From Rhodoferax sp. U11-2br (GTDB taxonomy: Bacteria; Pseudomonadota; Gammaproteobacteria; Burkholderiales; Burkholderiaceae_C), in the NCBI RefSeq assembly GCF_018619435.1, contig NZ_JAHFZF010000003.1, forward strand, positions 1 to 64,000: 64,000 nucleotides of DNA, in the 5' to 3' direction. Under the pieces are notes generated by a model. That model saw only the letters and a list, made by a program, of their open reading frames with translations, searched no databases and was not told where the DNA came from. The translations under genes were made by a program, and so were the position numbers. The stretch's first letter is position 1; each line of letters starts with the position of its first letter. This document shows positions 49,831 to 59,381 of this stretch, one piece after another.

Positions 49831-52479
49831 TCAGGCGTCAGGTGCAGTGGGCTCGTCGGCAGCATCGTCAGCGCTGTCGTCCGCTGTTTTGGCAATCGCA
49901 TCGTTTTCCACAATACGCTGCAGACCACTGAGCTGTGAGCCTTCGTCCAGGCCGATCAGGGTCACGCCCTGGGTAGCACGACCGAGTTCACGAATTTCGC
50001 TGACGCGGGTGCGTACCAAGACACCCTTGTCGGTGATCAGCATGATTTCGTCGTCGGCGTGCACCAGCGTGGCGGCAACCACCTTGCCATTGCGTTCACT
50101 CTGCTGAATAGCGATCATGCCCTTGGTGCCACGGCCATGGCGGGTGTACTCCACGATGCTGGTGCGTTTGCCGTAGCCGTGCTGTGTGGCGGTGAGCACA
50201 CTTTGGGATTCGTCCTCGGCCACCAGCATGGCGATCACACTCTGGCCGTCGTCAAGCATCATGCCGCGTACACCACGTGCCTGGCGACCCATGGGGCGCA
50301 CGTCGTTTTCGTCAAAACGCACGGCCTTGCCGCCATCACTGAACAACATCACATCGTGTTTGCCATCGGTCAACGCGGCGCCAATCAGGAAGTCGCCATC
50401 GTCCAGGTCCACGGCGATGATGCCGGCCTTGCGCGGGTTGCTGAATTCGTCGAGCGCGGTCTTCTTGACGGTGCCCATACGGGTCGCCATGAACACATAC
50501 TGGTCCTCAGGGAACGTGCGTTTTTCACCAGTGAGTGCCAGCACCACGGTGATTTTTTCGCCATCTTGCAGCGGGAACATGTTGACGATCGGGCGGCCAC
50601 GCGAGCCACGTGAACCTTGCGGCACTTCCCAAACTTTCAGCCAGTACATCCGGCCGCGGTTGGAGAAACACAGCAGGTAGTCGTGGGTGTTGGCGATAAA
50701 GAGCTGGTCAACCCAGTCGTCTTCTTTGGTGGCGGTGGCTTGTTTGCCGCGCCCACCACGTTTTTGTGAACGGTATTCACTGAGCGGCTGGCTCTTGATG
50801 TAACCACTGTGGCTCAAGGTGACCACCATGTCGGTCGGGGTGATCAGGTCTTCGGTGCTCAGGTCAAACGAGCTGTGCTCCACCAGACTGCGGCGTGCGC
50901 CGATTTTGGTCAGTCCAAACTCGGTTTTGATCGCGGTGAGTTCGTCGCCAATGATGATCGAGACCCGCTCCGGCCGTGCCAGGATGTCGAGCAGGTCGTC
51001 AATGACGGCCATCACTTCTTTGTACTCACCCACGATCTTGTCCTGCTCCAGCCCGGTCAGGCGTTGCAGGCGCATCTGCAGAATTTCTTGGGCCTGGGTT
51101 TCAGACAGGCGGTAAAGCCCGTCGGCCTGCATGCCAAATTGCATTTCCAGTCCATCGGGGCGGTAGTCGTCGGCGTTGACCACACCACCGTCGGCGCGGG
51201 TACGGGTGAGCATCTCGCGCACCAGCTTGCTGTCCCACGCACGGGTCATCAACTCGGCCTTGGCCACTGGTGGGGTGGGTGACTCGCGGATGATGCGAAT
51301 GAAGTCGTCGATGTTGGCCAGCGCCACGGCCAGGCCTTCGAGCACATGGCCGCGTTCGCGCGCCTTACGCAGCTCGAATACCGTGCGCCGTGTCACCACC
51401 TCGCGACGGTGGTTCAAGAAGACCGCAATCAGGTCCTTCAGGTTGCACAGCTTGGGCTGGCCGTTCACCAGCGCCACCATGTTCATGCCAAAGGTGTCTT
51501 GCAGCTGGGTTTGTTTGTACAGGTTGTTGAGCACCACCTCGGGCACTTCACCACGTTTGAGCTCAATCACCAGGCGCATGCCGGACTTGTCGGACTCGTC
51601 CTGGATGTGGCTGATGCCCTCGATTTTTTTCTCGTGCACCAGTTCGGCCATGCGTTCCTGCAAGGTCTTCTTGTTGACCTGGTAGGGCAGTTCGTCCACG
51701 ATGATGGACTGGCGCTGGCCTTTGTCGATGTCCTCGAAGTGGCATTTGGCCCGCATCACGATGCGGCCACGGCCGGTGCGGTAGCCGTCTTTGACGCCGT
51801 TGATGCCGTAGATGATGCCGGCGGTGGGGAAGTCGGGCGCCGGGATGATCTCCATCAGCTCGTCAATCGAGGCTTCCGGGTTCTTTAACAAATGCAGGCA
51901 ACCATCGACCACTTCGTTGAGGTTGTGCGGCGGGATGTTGGTGGCCATACCCACGGCAATGCCGCCCGAGCCATTCACCAGCAGGTTGGGCAGGCGGGTG
52001 GGCAGCACCAGCGGTTCTTTTTCGGAGCCGTCGTAGTTGGGGCCAAAGTCCACGGTTTCCTTGTCCAGATCGGCCAGCAGCTCGTGCGCAATCTTGGCCA
52101 GGCGGATTTCGGTGTAACGCATGGCAGCGGCACTGTCACCGTCCACCGAACCGAAGTTGCCCTGGCCGTCCACCAGCATGTGGCGCATGGAGAAGTCCTG
52201 CGCCATACGCACAATCGTGTCGTACACCGATTGGTCACCGTGCGGGTGGTATTTACCAATCACATCACCCACGATACGTGCGGACTTTTTGTAGGCTTTG
52301 TTCCAATCGTTGTTCAACTCGTGCATTGCAAACAACACACGCCGGTGCACCGGTTTGAGACCGTCACGCGCATCCGGCAAAGCCCGCCCGATGATCACGC
52401 TCATGGCGTAGTCCAGATAGCTGCGGCGCATTTCGTCCGCAAGACTGGTGGGCAAGGTTTCTTTGGCGAATTGGGTCAT
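49831..52479 (-). CDS. gyrA: DNA gyrase subunit A
   Basis: An 882-residue subunit of the supercoiling topoisomerase. The winged-helix and tower domains fill the first 520 residues, with the active-site tyrosine in [19 protein letters not shown]; the C-terminal beta-pinwheel carries the GyrA box variant QKRGGRGK needed for wrapping. In the quinolone-contact segment [12 protein letters not shown], position 83 is Gln where E. coli has Ser, while D87 is kept. The tail is acidic ([10 protein letters not shown]). It is divergent from ompA. Confidence 0.96.
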   Translation of the reverse strand: MTQFAKETLPTSLADEMRRSYLDYAMSVIIGRALPDARDGLKPVHRRVLFAMHELNNDWNKAYKKSARIVGDVIGKYHPHGDQSVYDTIVRMAQDFSMRHMLVDGQGNFGSVDGDSAAAMRYTEIRLAKIAHELLADLDKETVDFGPNYDGSEKEPLVLPTRLPNLLVNGSGGIAVGMATNIPPHNLNEVVDGCLHLLKNPEASIDELMEIIPAPDFPTAGIIYGINGVKDGYRTGRGRIVMRAKCHFEDIDKGQRQSIIVDELPYQVNKKTLQERMAELVHEKKIEGISHIQDESDKSGMRLVIELKRGEVPEVVLNNLYKQTQLQDTFGMNMVALVNGQPKLCNLKDLIAVFLNHRREVVTRRTVFELRKARERGHVLEGLAVALANIDDFIRIIRESPTPPVAKAELMTRAWDSKLVREMLTRTRADGGVVNADDYRPDGLEMQFGMQADGLYRLSETQAQEILQMRLQRLTGLEQDKIVGEYKEVMAVIDDLLDILARPERVSIIIGDELTAIKTEFGLTKIGARRSLVEHSSFDLSTEDLITPTDMVVTLSHSGYIKSQPLSEYRSQKRGGRGKQATATKEDDWVDQLFIANTHDYLLCFSNRGRMYWLKVWEVPQGSRGSRGRPIVNMFPLQDGEKITVVLALTGEKRTFPEDQYVFMATRMGTVKKTALDEFSNPRKAGIIAVDLDDGDFLIGAALTDGKHDVMLFSDGGKAVRFDENDVRPMGRQARGVRGMMLDDGQSVIAMLVAEDESQSVLTATQHGYGKRTSIVEYTRHGRGTKGMIAIQQSERNGKVVAATLVHADDEIMLITDKGVLVRTRVSEIRELGRATQGVTLIGLDEGSQLSGLQRIVENDAIAKTADDSADDAADEPTAPDA

Positions 52480-52723
52480 GGGGAGTTGATGCGAGGCAAA
52501 TTCAGTGGAGTTCTGCGATTTTATGCGGTCAGGCTGTGGCTAGCCCGCAACGGAACCGTCAATTAACGCACACTTGTCGCGGCTGCGGTCCGCTTGGCTG
52601 AAACAGCACCGGTATGTGGAAACGCTATGTGGCACAATAGATTAACCGTTCCAAGTGATAGGCATCTTGGGCGTCTGTTTTACTTACGCCGCACCGATGC
52701 GGTCTTTTTCATCTAGGAGAATC

Positions 52724-53356
52724 ATGAAAAAATTGAACAAATTTGCAATGTTGATCGCTGCTGTGGCGTTTGCTTCCGCTGCTGGTGCACAAACCGTTGA
52801 CAACTGGCGCGCTGCCGATGGCACGGTGATCAAGAACGGTTCCAACGAACTGTGCTGGCGCGATGCCTTCTGGACACCTGCCACTGCAGCTGTTGGTTGC
52901 GACGGCGCCATCGTGGCAGCTCCTGCTGCTGCACCGGCTCCTGCTGCTGCCCCCGCTCCTGTTGCTGCAGCTGCACCGGCAGCAGCTCCTGTTGTGGCTG
53001 CTGCCAAGGTGACCTACGCTGCTGATGCTTTCTTTGACTTCGACAAAGCTGTGCTCAAGCCCGAAGGCAAAGCCAAGCTCGACGATCTGGTCGCTAAAGT
53101 CAAAGGCATCAACCTTGAAGTCATCATCGCTGTGGGTCACACCGACTCAGTGGGTTCTGATGCCTACAACCAAAAGCTGTCGGTCAAGCGCTCTGAAGCT
53201 GTGAAGGCTTATTTGGTGTCCAAGGGCATCGAAAAGAACCGCGTTTACACCGAAGGCAAGGGTGAAAAACAACCTGTTGCTGACAACAAGACCAAAGATG
53301 GCCGTTCCAAGAACCGCCGTGTGGAAATTGAAGTGGTCGGCACCCGCGCCAACTGA
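52724..53356 (+). CDS. OmpA-family peptidoglycan-associated outer membrane protein
   Basis: A 210-residue secreted protein: signal peptide (1-22, ending AGA), a short region with a Cys pair, an Ala/Pro linker of the type (AAPAPAAAPAPVAAAAP), then a C-terminal OmpA-like domain (about 105-208) that binds diaminopimelate in peptidoglycan through the Asp and Arg of HTDSVGSDAYNQKLSVKRSE. There is no full eight-stranded barrel, so it is a small OmpA-like protein. Codon use and the strong site AGGAGA suggest high expression. It has its own terminator. Confidence 0.92.
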   Translation: MKKLNKFAMLIAAVAFASAAGAQTVDNWRAADGTVIKNGSNELCWRDAFWTPATAAVGCDGAIVAAPAAAPAPAAAPAPVAAAAPAAAPVVAAAKVTYAADAFFDFDKAVLKPEGKAKLDDLVAKVKGINLEVIIAVGHTDSVGSDAYNQKLSVKRSEAVKAYLVSKGIEKNRVYTEGKGEKQPVADNKTKDGRSKNRRVEIEVVGTRAN

Positions 53357-53377
53357 TTTCCAGATTTCTGCCTTGAT

Positions 53378-53405
53378 AAAAAAACCCGCTTCGGCGGGTT
53401 TTTTT
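53378..53405 (+). terminator. terminator of the OmpA-family gene
   Basis: AAAAAAACCCGC and GCGGGTTTTTTT pair across a TTCG loop, 21 bases after the stop. Confidence 0.92.
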
Positions 53406-53489
53406 ATGGGTGCCTGACGGCTGTGTGTGTGCTGTATCGTTTGGATGTGGATGTCGGGCTGTTGTAAGCTTGCTGGTGTTGAAAAACTA

Positions 53490-53501
53490 AGGGTATACCC
53501 T
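53490..53501. promoter_or_regulatory. perfect palindrome AGGGTATACCCT
   Basis: A 12-base perfect palindrome lies about 150 bases upstream of the 53649 gene, in a promoter-like A+T-rich pocket. It could be an operator for an unknown dimeric regulator. Confidence 0.35.
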
Positions 53502-53648
53502 AAAATGTAGTCTACCCCAAACAGGTGCCTCGGAGAGGTTGACCAGTGTGCTGCGTTTGTCCAGCCTGGTCGTCACGGCTTGAGGGGGCTCATCTTCTAA
53601 CATGTGCTGCTCCGGTGCGTGCGTTGTTTTTTCGAAGGTAAACCGACG

Positions 53649-54038
53649 ATGCAGATCGAAGTGGAACAAGCCCGGCGCCTGAGTGTGTCTCTGGAAACCC
53701 TGGGTGAGCGGATTGCACGCCTGTCCATCGGGCTTGGCATCAAGCTCAATGACCAACAAGCGATACAACAAATCATGGACCAGGCCCCATTGCGTGGTGT
53801 GGGGGCTTCGGGCAGAGCGGCACAAGCCATGTCCGGGGGGCGTCGTGTGGTTCTTTTGCGCGAAGAACTGCGGGGCCTGTTGGTGTTACGCTATCAGCTG
53901 GAGACGGTCAGTCTCAATCAGCATGGTTTGGAACTGACCCGTGAAATCGTGTCCCTGGCGGAATACCGACTGGAACAACGAGGCTTCAGGCCCGGGGCCA
54001 ATGGGCCTGATGCTGATGGTCTTTTCAACGAACACTAG
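53649..54038 (+). CDS. small helical protein of unknown function
   Basis: A 129-residue protein I do not recognise. It is mostly alpha-helical and charged, with no signal peptide or membrane segment. It begins MQIEVEQARRLSVSLETLGE and has a Gly/Arg-rich turn (GASGRAAQAMSGGRR) at about residues 50-65 followed by another helix. GAAGG lies before the ATG. It ends six bases before the MaoC-Pta gene, so it is likely the first gene of that operon and may act with acetyl-CoA metabolism or its control. Confidence 0.7.
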   Translation: MQIEVEQARRLSVSLETLGERIARLSIGLGIKLNDQQAIQQIMDQAPLRGVGASGRAAQAMSGGRRVVLLREELRGLLVLRYQLETVSLNQHGLELTREIVSLAEYRLEQRGFRPGANGPDADGLFNEH

Positions 54039-54044
54039 GCAAGT

Positions 54045-55466
54045 ATGAACCTCCCCTCCGACTCTGAGCTGATCGAAAACCATGTCTTCGATGAAATCAT
54101 GGTCGGACAAAGTGCACGTTTGTTGCGTGCGCTGAAGCTCGAGGACATCCGGGCGTTTGCCGCTGTCTCGGGTGACACCAATCCAGCCCACTTGGACCCC
54201 GAATATGCCAACGACACCTTGTTCCATGGCGTGATTGCCCATGGCATGTGGAGTGGTGCCCTGATATCAGCGCTGCTGGGAACGCAGTTTCCGGGCCCGG
54301 GGACGATCTATCAGGACCAGGCCCTGCATTTTGTCAAACCGGTGCGCGTTGGTGACACCCTGACGGTGACGGTGACGGTGCTCTCCAAGAACCCGGAGAA
54401 CCACAGCATTGAGCTGGATTGCCAGGTGGTGAACCAAAAGGGAATCTGTGTGCTCAGCGGCATGGCCCGGGTGCTGGCGCCCACGGTCAAGGTCCGTCTG
54501 CCACGTGTGGCTGCGCCACAGATTCAGTTGTATGACCCCCAGGTGCGTTTCAAACAATTGCTCGCCCTGGGCAATAAGCTCGACGCTATCCGCTGTGCCG
54601 TGGTGCATCCTTGCGACGATGGTTCCCTCAGTGGGGCCATGGATGCGGCGCGCTACGGCCTGATCCTGCCGGTGCTGATTGGCCCGGAGGTGCGTATTCG
54701 CCATGTTGCGGCCGAGGCCGGGATCGACCTGACCGGTGCCGAGATCATCAACCAGCCACACAGCCATGCCGCCGCCGACGCTGCCGCAGCGTTGGCTGCC
54801 AGTGGGCAGGTTGAGATGCTCATGAAGGGCAGTCTGCATACCGATGAACTGATCCACGCGGTGTTGTCCCAAGCTGTGTTGCGCACCGGGCGGCGCATGT
54901 CCCATGTGTTTCGCTTCGATGTGCCGCTGTACCACAAGCCCTTGCTGATCACTGATGCGGCACTCAACATCCGCCCCAGCTTGCAGGAAAAGATCGATAT
55001 TGTCCAGAACGCCATCGACTTCGCCCGCATCTTGGGTGTCACCACACCCAAGGTGGCCATTCTGTCTGCTGTTGAAACGGTCAACCCCACGATTCCTTCG
55101 ACCATCGATGCGGCAGCCTTGTGCAAGATGGCCGATCGCGGGCAAATCACCGGTGGTGTGCTGGATGGCCCGTTGGCCTTTGACAATGCCATTTCGATGC
55201 ATGCCGCGCAGATCAAACACATCACCTCTGCGGTGGCGGGTCACGCCGACATTCTGGCCGTGCCCGATCTGGAGAGCGGCAACATGCTGGCCAAACAACT
55301 GGAGTACCTGGCTGGCGCCAGTGGTTCCGGGCTGGTGCTGGGCGCACGTATCCCGATTGCGCTGACCAGCCGCGCCGAGGGTCCCTCCAACCGGGTGGCG
55401 TCCGCTTTGCTGGGGTTGCTGGTGGCCCACAACGCCCGGCGTAACCAACCCCGCACTGCCTGGTAG
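54045..55466 (+). CDS. bifunctional enoyl-CoA hydratase/phosphate acetyltransferase
   Basis: A 473-residue fusion. Residues 1-150 form a MaoC hot-dog domain with the hydratase motif GDTNPAHLD and FHGVIAHGMW. Residues 160-473 form a Pta-type phosphotransacylase (CAVVHPCDDGSLSGAMDAA, GGVLDGPLAFDNAIS, LAGASGSGLVLGARIPI). The pair with acetate kinase 8 bases downstream would interconvert acyl-CoA, acyl phosphate and acid plus ATP. The MaoC part suggests a role with short enoyl- or hydroxyacyl-CoA such as those of polyhydroxybutyrate metabolism; this is inference. Confidence 0.9.
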   Translation: MNLPSDSELIENHVFDEIMVGQSARLLRALKLEDIRAFAAVSGDTNPAHLDPEYANDTLFHGVIAHGMWSGALISALLGTQFPGPGTIYQDQALHFVKPVRVGDTLTVTVTVLSKNPENHSIELDCQVVNQKGICVLSGMARVLAPTVKVRLPRVAAPQIQLYDPQVRFKQLLALGNKLDAIRCAVVHPCDDGSLSGAMDAARYGLILPVLIGPEVRIRHVAAEAGIDLTGAEIINQPHSHAAADAAAALAASGQVEMLMKGSLHTDELIHAVLSQAVLRTGRRMSHVFRFDVPLYHKPLLITDAALNIRPSLQEKIDIVQNAIDFARILGVTTPKVAILSAVETVNPTIPSTIDAAALCKMADRGQITGGVLDGPLAFDNAISMHAAQIKHITSAVAGHADILAVPDLESGNMLAKQLEYLAGASGSGLVLGARIPIALTSRAEGPSNRVASALLGLLVAHNARRNQPRTAW

Positions 55467-55474
55467 GTGGTGAG

Positions 55475-56659
55475 ATGGCGATTCTCTCGGTCAACGCGGG
55501 GTCGTCTTCACTCAAGTTTGCCCTCTATCCCCTGAGTGGTAGCGAGGTTCAAACACAGATCCTGTCAGGCCTGATTGAGGGGTTGGAGCCAGGTGGCGCA
55601 CCGCAGATGCGTTGGCACTACCAGAGTCAACAGCACTGCTGTGACCTGGTGGTGGACGCTCAGGCGGTGTTTGCCCAGGCCTTGCGCAGCCTGCGTGAGC
55701 TGTTGGCACAGTTGCCAGATGCCCCGACCCTGCAGGCGGTGAGCCACCGGGTGGTGCACGGGGCGGACAAGTACCGCGCCAGCCTGTTTGTCAACGATGA
55801 GGTGCTGGCGCAACTGGCTGCGTTCAACTCGCTCGCGCCTTTGCACCAGCCACACAATCTGGAGGGCATTCGTGCTTTCCGTGCGGCGTTTGTTGGCTTG
55901 CCCCAGATCGCCTGTTTTGACACCGCGTTTCATGCCAGCTTGCCTGAGGTGGATTACCGCTTTGCCCTGCCACAAGAGCTGTATGCGCAGGGCTTGCGTC
56001 GCTACGGCTTTCATGGCCTGTCGTACCAGTATGTGATGGGGACCTTGTTGGCACACTCAACGCGGGCCAAGGGACGCACCTTGATGGCGCACCTGGGCAA
56101 TGGCGCCAGCCTGTGTGCGGCGCGTGACGGCAAGAGCTGCGCCACCACCATGGGCTTCTCGGCGCTCGACGGGCTGATCATGGGAACCCGTCCCGGTGCG
56201 CTGGACCCGGGGGTGTTGCTCTATTTGCTGGAGCAAGGCTGGGACCACGCACGGCTGCAAAAGCTACTCTACAAACAAAGTGGTTTGTTGGGTTTGTCGG
56301 GCCTGTCTGCGGACATGCGGCGCCTGCGTGAGGCGTCGTCACCGCAGGCCAAACTGGCCATCGAGACCTTCACCTACCGCGTGGTACGTGAAACTGGTGC
56401 GCTGGTGGCCTGTGTGCAAGGCCTGGATGTGCTGGCCTTCAGTGGAGGCATCGGTGAGCATGATGTGACATTGCGTGCGCAGGTCGGGCAACAGCTTGCC
56501 TGGCTGGGTGTGGTGATTGACCCAGAGCGTAATGCGCGGGCCACCGGCAGTGAGGTGGTGGCGATTCACGCGCCCTCGAGCCTGGTCGAGGTGTGGGTGG
56601 TGCCCACCGATGAAGGCGTGGTGGCTGCCCGCGAGGCCGCCACCTTGTTGTTCGCCTGA
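55475..56659 (+). CDS. ackA: acetate kinase
   Basis: A 394-residue enzyme of the acetokinase family: acyl phosphate plus ADP to acid plus ATP. Signatures: ILSVNAGSSSLKFALY at the start, FDTAFHASLP, HLGNGASLCA, MGFSALDGLIMGTRPGALDPG, and FSGGIGEH near the end. The acyl chain preferred (acetate, propionate, butyrate) cannot be told from this. It is coupled to the MaoC-Pta gene by eight bases. Confidence 0.94.
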   Translation: MAILSVNAGSSSLKFALYPLSGSEVQTQILSGLIEGLEPGGAPQMRWHYQSQQHCCDLVVDAQAVFAQALRSLRELLAQLPDAPTLQAVSHRVVHGADKYRASLFVNDEVLAQLAAFNSLAPLHQPHNLEGIRAFRAAFVGLPQIACFDTAFHASLPEVDYRFALPQELYAQGLRRYGFHGLSYQYVMGTLLAHSTRAKGRTLMAHLGNGASLCAARDGKSCATTMGFSALDGLIMGTRPGALDPGVLLYLLEQGWDHARLQKLLYKQSGLLGLSGLSADMRRLREASSPQAKLAIETFTYRVVRETGALVACVQGLDVLAFSGGIGEHDVTLRAQVGQQLAWLGVVIDPERNARATGSEVVAIHAPSSLVEVWVVPTDEGVVAAREAATLLFA

Positions 56660-56705
56660 TTCACTCCGGTTCTGGCTGTTGTCCAGGCTTTGAGATACTC
56701 GCAGC

Positions 56706-57461
56706 ATGCAACTGCAAGACATTCTTTATTCCCAGGGTTTTGGCACACGCCGCGTCTGTGCCGGTCTGATCCAGCAGGGTCTGGTTCAGGTATATCAAGA
56801 AAATGAGCCTCCAGCCCTTGTTACTATTACGCAAGCAGCTATGGAGTTTGAAGCTGAAAATCTACGCTTCAGGGTGCGTGGGGTGGATTGGCCGTATGCG
56901 GAGAAGGCCTACATCCTGCTGCACAAGCCCGCAGCCACCGAGTGTTCCCAAAAGCCATCGACCTACCCCAGCATTTACACCTTGTTGCCCGCACCCTTGC
57001 GCCAGCGGCCGCAAAAAGGCGCGGTGCAAGGGGTGCAGGCGGTGGGGCGGCTGGACCAGGACACCACCGGCATGTTGCTGCTCACCGATGACGGCCAGTT
57101 CATTCACCGCATGAGTTCACCACGTCACCATGTGCCCAAGGTGTATGAGGTCACTGTCAAACATCCGCTCGATGAGCGGCAGGTGAGCCAGCTGTTGGCC
57201 GGTGTGGTGCTGGACGATGACCCCAAGCCGGTGCGTGCTGCCGCCTGTGAGGCAGTAAGCAGCCACCTTCTGCGCCTGACGCTGACCGAGGGCAAGTACC
57301 ACCAGGTCAAACGCATGCTGGCGGCGGTGAGCAACCGGGTTGAGGGCCTGCACCGCTCGCAGATCGGTGGTCTGCGTCTTCCTGAGGACCTGCTGCCCGG
57401 CCAGTGGCGCTGGCTCAACGCCTCCGATCTGGCGCTTGTCAATCAGACCACTCCTCGCTGA
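56706..57461 (+). CDS. RsuA/RluB/E/F-family pseudouridine synthase
   Basis: A 251-residue rRNA-modifying enzyme. An S4-like N-terminal domain (SQGFGTRRVCAGLIQQGLVQV) is followed by the synthase domain with the catalytic aspartate in GRLDQDTTGMLLLTDDG and EGKYHQVKRMLAAVSNRVEGLHR. It is closest to RsuA (16S U516) in length and N-terminus, but the target is not certain. Residues 32-50 are encoded by an A+T-rich stretch that matches the interspersed repeat, giving a longer S4-synthase linker. Confidence 0.88.
   Translation: MQLQDILYSQGFGTRRVCAGLIQQGLVQVYQENEPPALVTITQAAMEFEAENLRFRVRGVDWPYAEKAYILLHKPAATECSQKPSTYPSIYTLLPAPLRQRPQKGAVQGVQAVGRLDQDTTGMLLLTDDGQFIHRMSSPRHHVPKVYEVTVKHPLDERQVSQLLAGVVLDDDPKPVRAAACEAVSSHLLRLTLTEGKYHQVKRMLAAVSNRVEGLHRSQIGGLRLPEDLLPGQWRWLNASDLALVNQTTPR
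56800..56843 (+). repeat. interspersed repeat inside the pseudouridine synthase gene
   Basis: AAAATGAGCCTCCAGCCCTT, then GTTACTATTACGCAAGCAGC and TATGG, matches the intergenic consensus at both ends, with the second hairpin arm lost. It is read in frame as ENEPPALVTITQAAM. Confidence 0.65.
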
Positions 57462-57503
57462 GCGGGCGCTGGTGCGTGTGCTGGGCTCGGGTATGCTCAC
57501 ACC

Positions 57504-58409
57504 ATGAATTTGCTGTTTGACTCGTTTTGGCGGGCGTTGCTGGATTGTTTTCGTCCACGCGTGATGTTGTTGTCAGCGGCGCCCCTGGTGTTGATGGCGG
57601 TGTTGTCGGTGACCCTGGGCAACCTGTACTGGGAGACCAGCCTGCTCTGGGTGCGTGCCACGCTGGAGGCGTCCAGCATTGTGGGTGTGGTGTCCGGCTG
57701 GATGCAGGCACTCGGCCTGGGTGGCATCACCTCGGTGCTGGCACCCTTGATCGTGATTGTGAGCATCATGCCGGTGGTGGTGGTGTTGTCGCTGCTGTCG
57801 GTCGCTCTTTTGATGACCCCTGCGCTGACCCATTTTGTGGCCAAGCAACGCTTTCCGCAGTTGGCGCGCAAAGAAGGTGGTTATTTCATCCTGGGCTTGG
57901 GCTGGGCCCTGTTGTCGACCTTGCTCGCCTTGGTGGCTTTGGTGGTGTCGATTCCCCTGTGGTTTATCCCGCCGCTGATTCTGGTGTTGCCACCGCTGAT
58001 CTGGGGTTGGCTCACCTACCGGGTGATGGCGTTTGACGCACTGGCCAGCCATGCCAGCGGTGAGGAGCGACGTGAGCTGTTTCGCAAGCACCGGCTGAGT
58101 TTGCTGGGTATTGGCGTGTTTTGTGGTTATCTGGGGGCCGCGCCCAGTGTGATCTGGGCCTCTGGGGTGTTGTTTGCGGCAGCATTTGTGGTGTTGGTGC
58201 CGATTGGCATCTGGCTCTACACCTGGGTCTTTGCGCTGTCGTCCTTGTGGTTTGCGCACTACTGTTTACAGGCCTTGCACAACCTGCGGCAACAGCGCGA
58301 ACTGGACCTGCCGTCAGTGGATGAACACCTGGTTGAAGCAACTTTGGCCGAGCCCGAGGCGTTACCATTGACCCATGACGCCAACACCAAGCCCCCAAGC
58401 ACAGCCTGA
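57504..58409 (+). CDS. EI24-domain (CysZ-like) membrane protein
   Basis: A 301-residue inner-membrane protein with about six hydrophobic segments and the EI24/CysZ pattern (LLDSFWRALLDCFRPRVML at the N-terminus; GGYFILGLGWALLSTLLAL; LPPLIWGWLTYRVMAFDALASHAS). CysZ itself imports sulfate; this Burkholderiales form is longer and its substrate is unknown. The 3' end overlaps the CinA-like gene by 35 bases. Confidence 0.83.
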   Translation: MNLLFDSFWRALLDCFRPRVMLLSAAPLVLMAVLSVTLGNLYWETSLLWVRATLEASSIVGVVSGWMQALGLGGITSVLAPLIVIVSIMPVVVVLSLLSVALLMTPALTHFVAKQRFPQLARKEGGYFILGLGWALLSTLLALVALVVSIPLWFIPPLILVLPPLIWGWLTYRVMAFDALASHASGEERRELFRKHRLSLLGIGVFCGYLGAAPSVIWASGVLFAAAFVVLVPIGIWLYTWVFALSSLWFAHYCLQALHNLRQQRELDLPSVDEHLVEATLAEPEALPLTHDANTKPPSTA

Positions 58410-59214
58410 ACATCGCCCCGGTTTTCGCCTGATTGTGATCGGGGATGAAATTCTGTCTGGCAAACGAGCCGACAAACATCTGCCCAAGGTGATTGAACTG
58501 CTCAAGGCGCGTGGCCTGCAGCTGGACTGTGCCGAATATGTGGGAGATGACCCGGATCGCATCACGGCGGTGTTGCGGCGCGCTTTTGAGTCCGGCGACG
58601 TGGTGTTCTCGACCGGTGGCATTGGTGCCACACCCGACGACCATACCCGGCAATGCGCCGCAGCGGCGCTGGGGCTACCCCTGGCCTTGCATCCCCAGGC
58701 CAAGGATCTGATTGAGCAACGTATGCAGAATCAGGCGCGAGAGCAGGGCAAGGTCTACGACGCCCAAGCCCCAGACAACGTGCATCGGCTCAACATGGGG
58801 GTGTTTCCGCAAGGCGCCAGCATCATCCCCAATCCGTACAACCAGATCCCTGGCTTCAGCGTCGGACGGGTGCATTTTGTGCCGGGTTTTCCGGTGATGG
58901 CCTGGCCGATGATCGAGTGGGTGTTGGACAGCTGTTACACCCAGTGGTTTCAGAACCAGGCGTGGCTGGAGCGCTCGGTGATTGTTTTTGGTGCCATGGA
59001 GGCAACCTTGACGCCGCTGATGCAGCAGCTGGAGCAAAGTTATCCTGGTATCAAGGTGTTCAGCCTACCCAGTGTGGATCACCCGGACTGGGGACGCCAT
59101 ATTGAGTTGGGTGTCAAAGGTGCGCCCGGCCTGGTCAACCCGGCCTACGTTGCTCTGTTGGCGGGTCTGCAAACCTTCCAGGTCAAGCTTGGCCCCGAAT
59201 TGGTGCAATCGTAA
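58375..59214 (+). CDS. CinA-like molybdopterin-binding-domain protein
   Basis: A 279-residue protein with the MoCF/MoaB-type domain of CinA N-termini: LIVIGDEILSGKRADKH, FSTGGIGATPDDHTRQ, and NPYNQIPGFSVGRVHFVPGFPVM. It lacks the C-terminal nicotinamide-nucleotide amidase domain of full CinA; some members act as ADP-ribose pyrophosphatases. The start lies within the EI24 gene, which suggests coupled translation. Confidence 0.85.
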   Translation: MTPTPSPQAQPEHRPGFRLIVIGDEILSGKRADKHLPKVIELLKARGLQLDCAEYVGDDPDRITAVLRRAFESGDVVFSTGGIGATPDDHTRQCAAAALGLPLALHPQAKDLIEQRMQNQAREQGKVYDAQAPDNVHRLNMGVFPQGASIIPNPYNQIPGFSVGRVHFVPGFPVMAWPMIEWVLDSCYTQWFQNQAWLERSVIVFGAMEATLTPLMQQLEQSYPGIKVFSLPSVDHPDWGRHIELGVKGAPGLVNPAYVALLAGLQTFQVKLGPELVQS

Positions 59215-59226
59215 ACATTTCGTTTT

Positions 59227-59259
59227 AGTGCATTAATTTGCACTAATTTGGTGCAAATT
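59227..59259. promoter_or_regulatory. NtrC enhancer sites of glnA
   Basis: TGCACTAATTTGGTGCA (59239-59255) fits the NtrC consensus TGCACC-N5-GGTGCA with one mismatch. An overlapping palindrome AGTGCATTAATTTGCACT (59227-59244) can be a second site. They lie about 150-170 bases upstream of the predicted start of transcription. Confidence 0.85.
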
Positions 59260-59381
59260 AATGTTTCTTCCTTACCTTCATCGCAAATGGTGCGCGTCTC
59301 CGTGGCCTATTCGGTCCGTCTGGTGTTGCGAAGTCAGTGCAAAATGTCGTGCGTGCGGGCTTGTTTCACACACCCTGATGC

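Noticed and set aside
53487..53825. A 112-codon minus-strand frame overlapping the start of the 53649 gene
   Set aside because: It would run through the palindrome and a plus-strand gene that has a ribosome site and sits in a plausible operon; no motif supports the minus strand.
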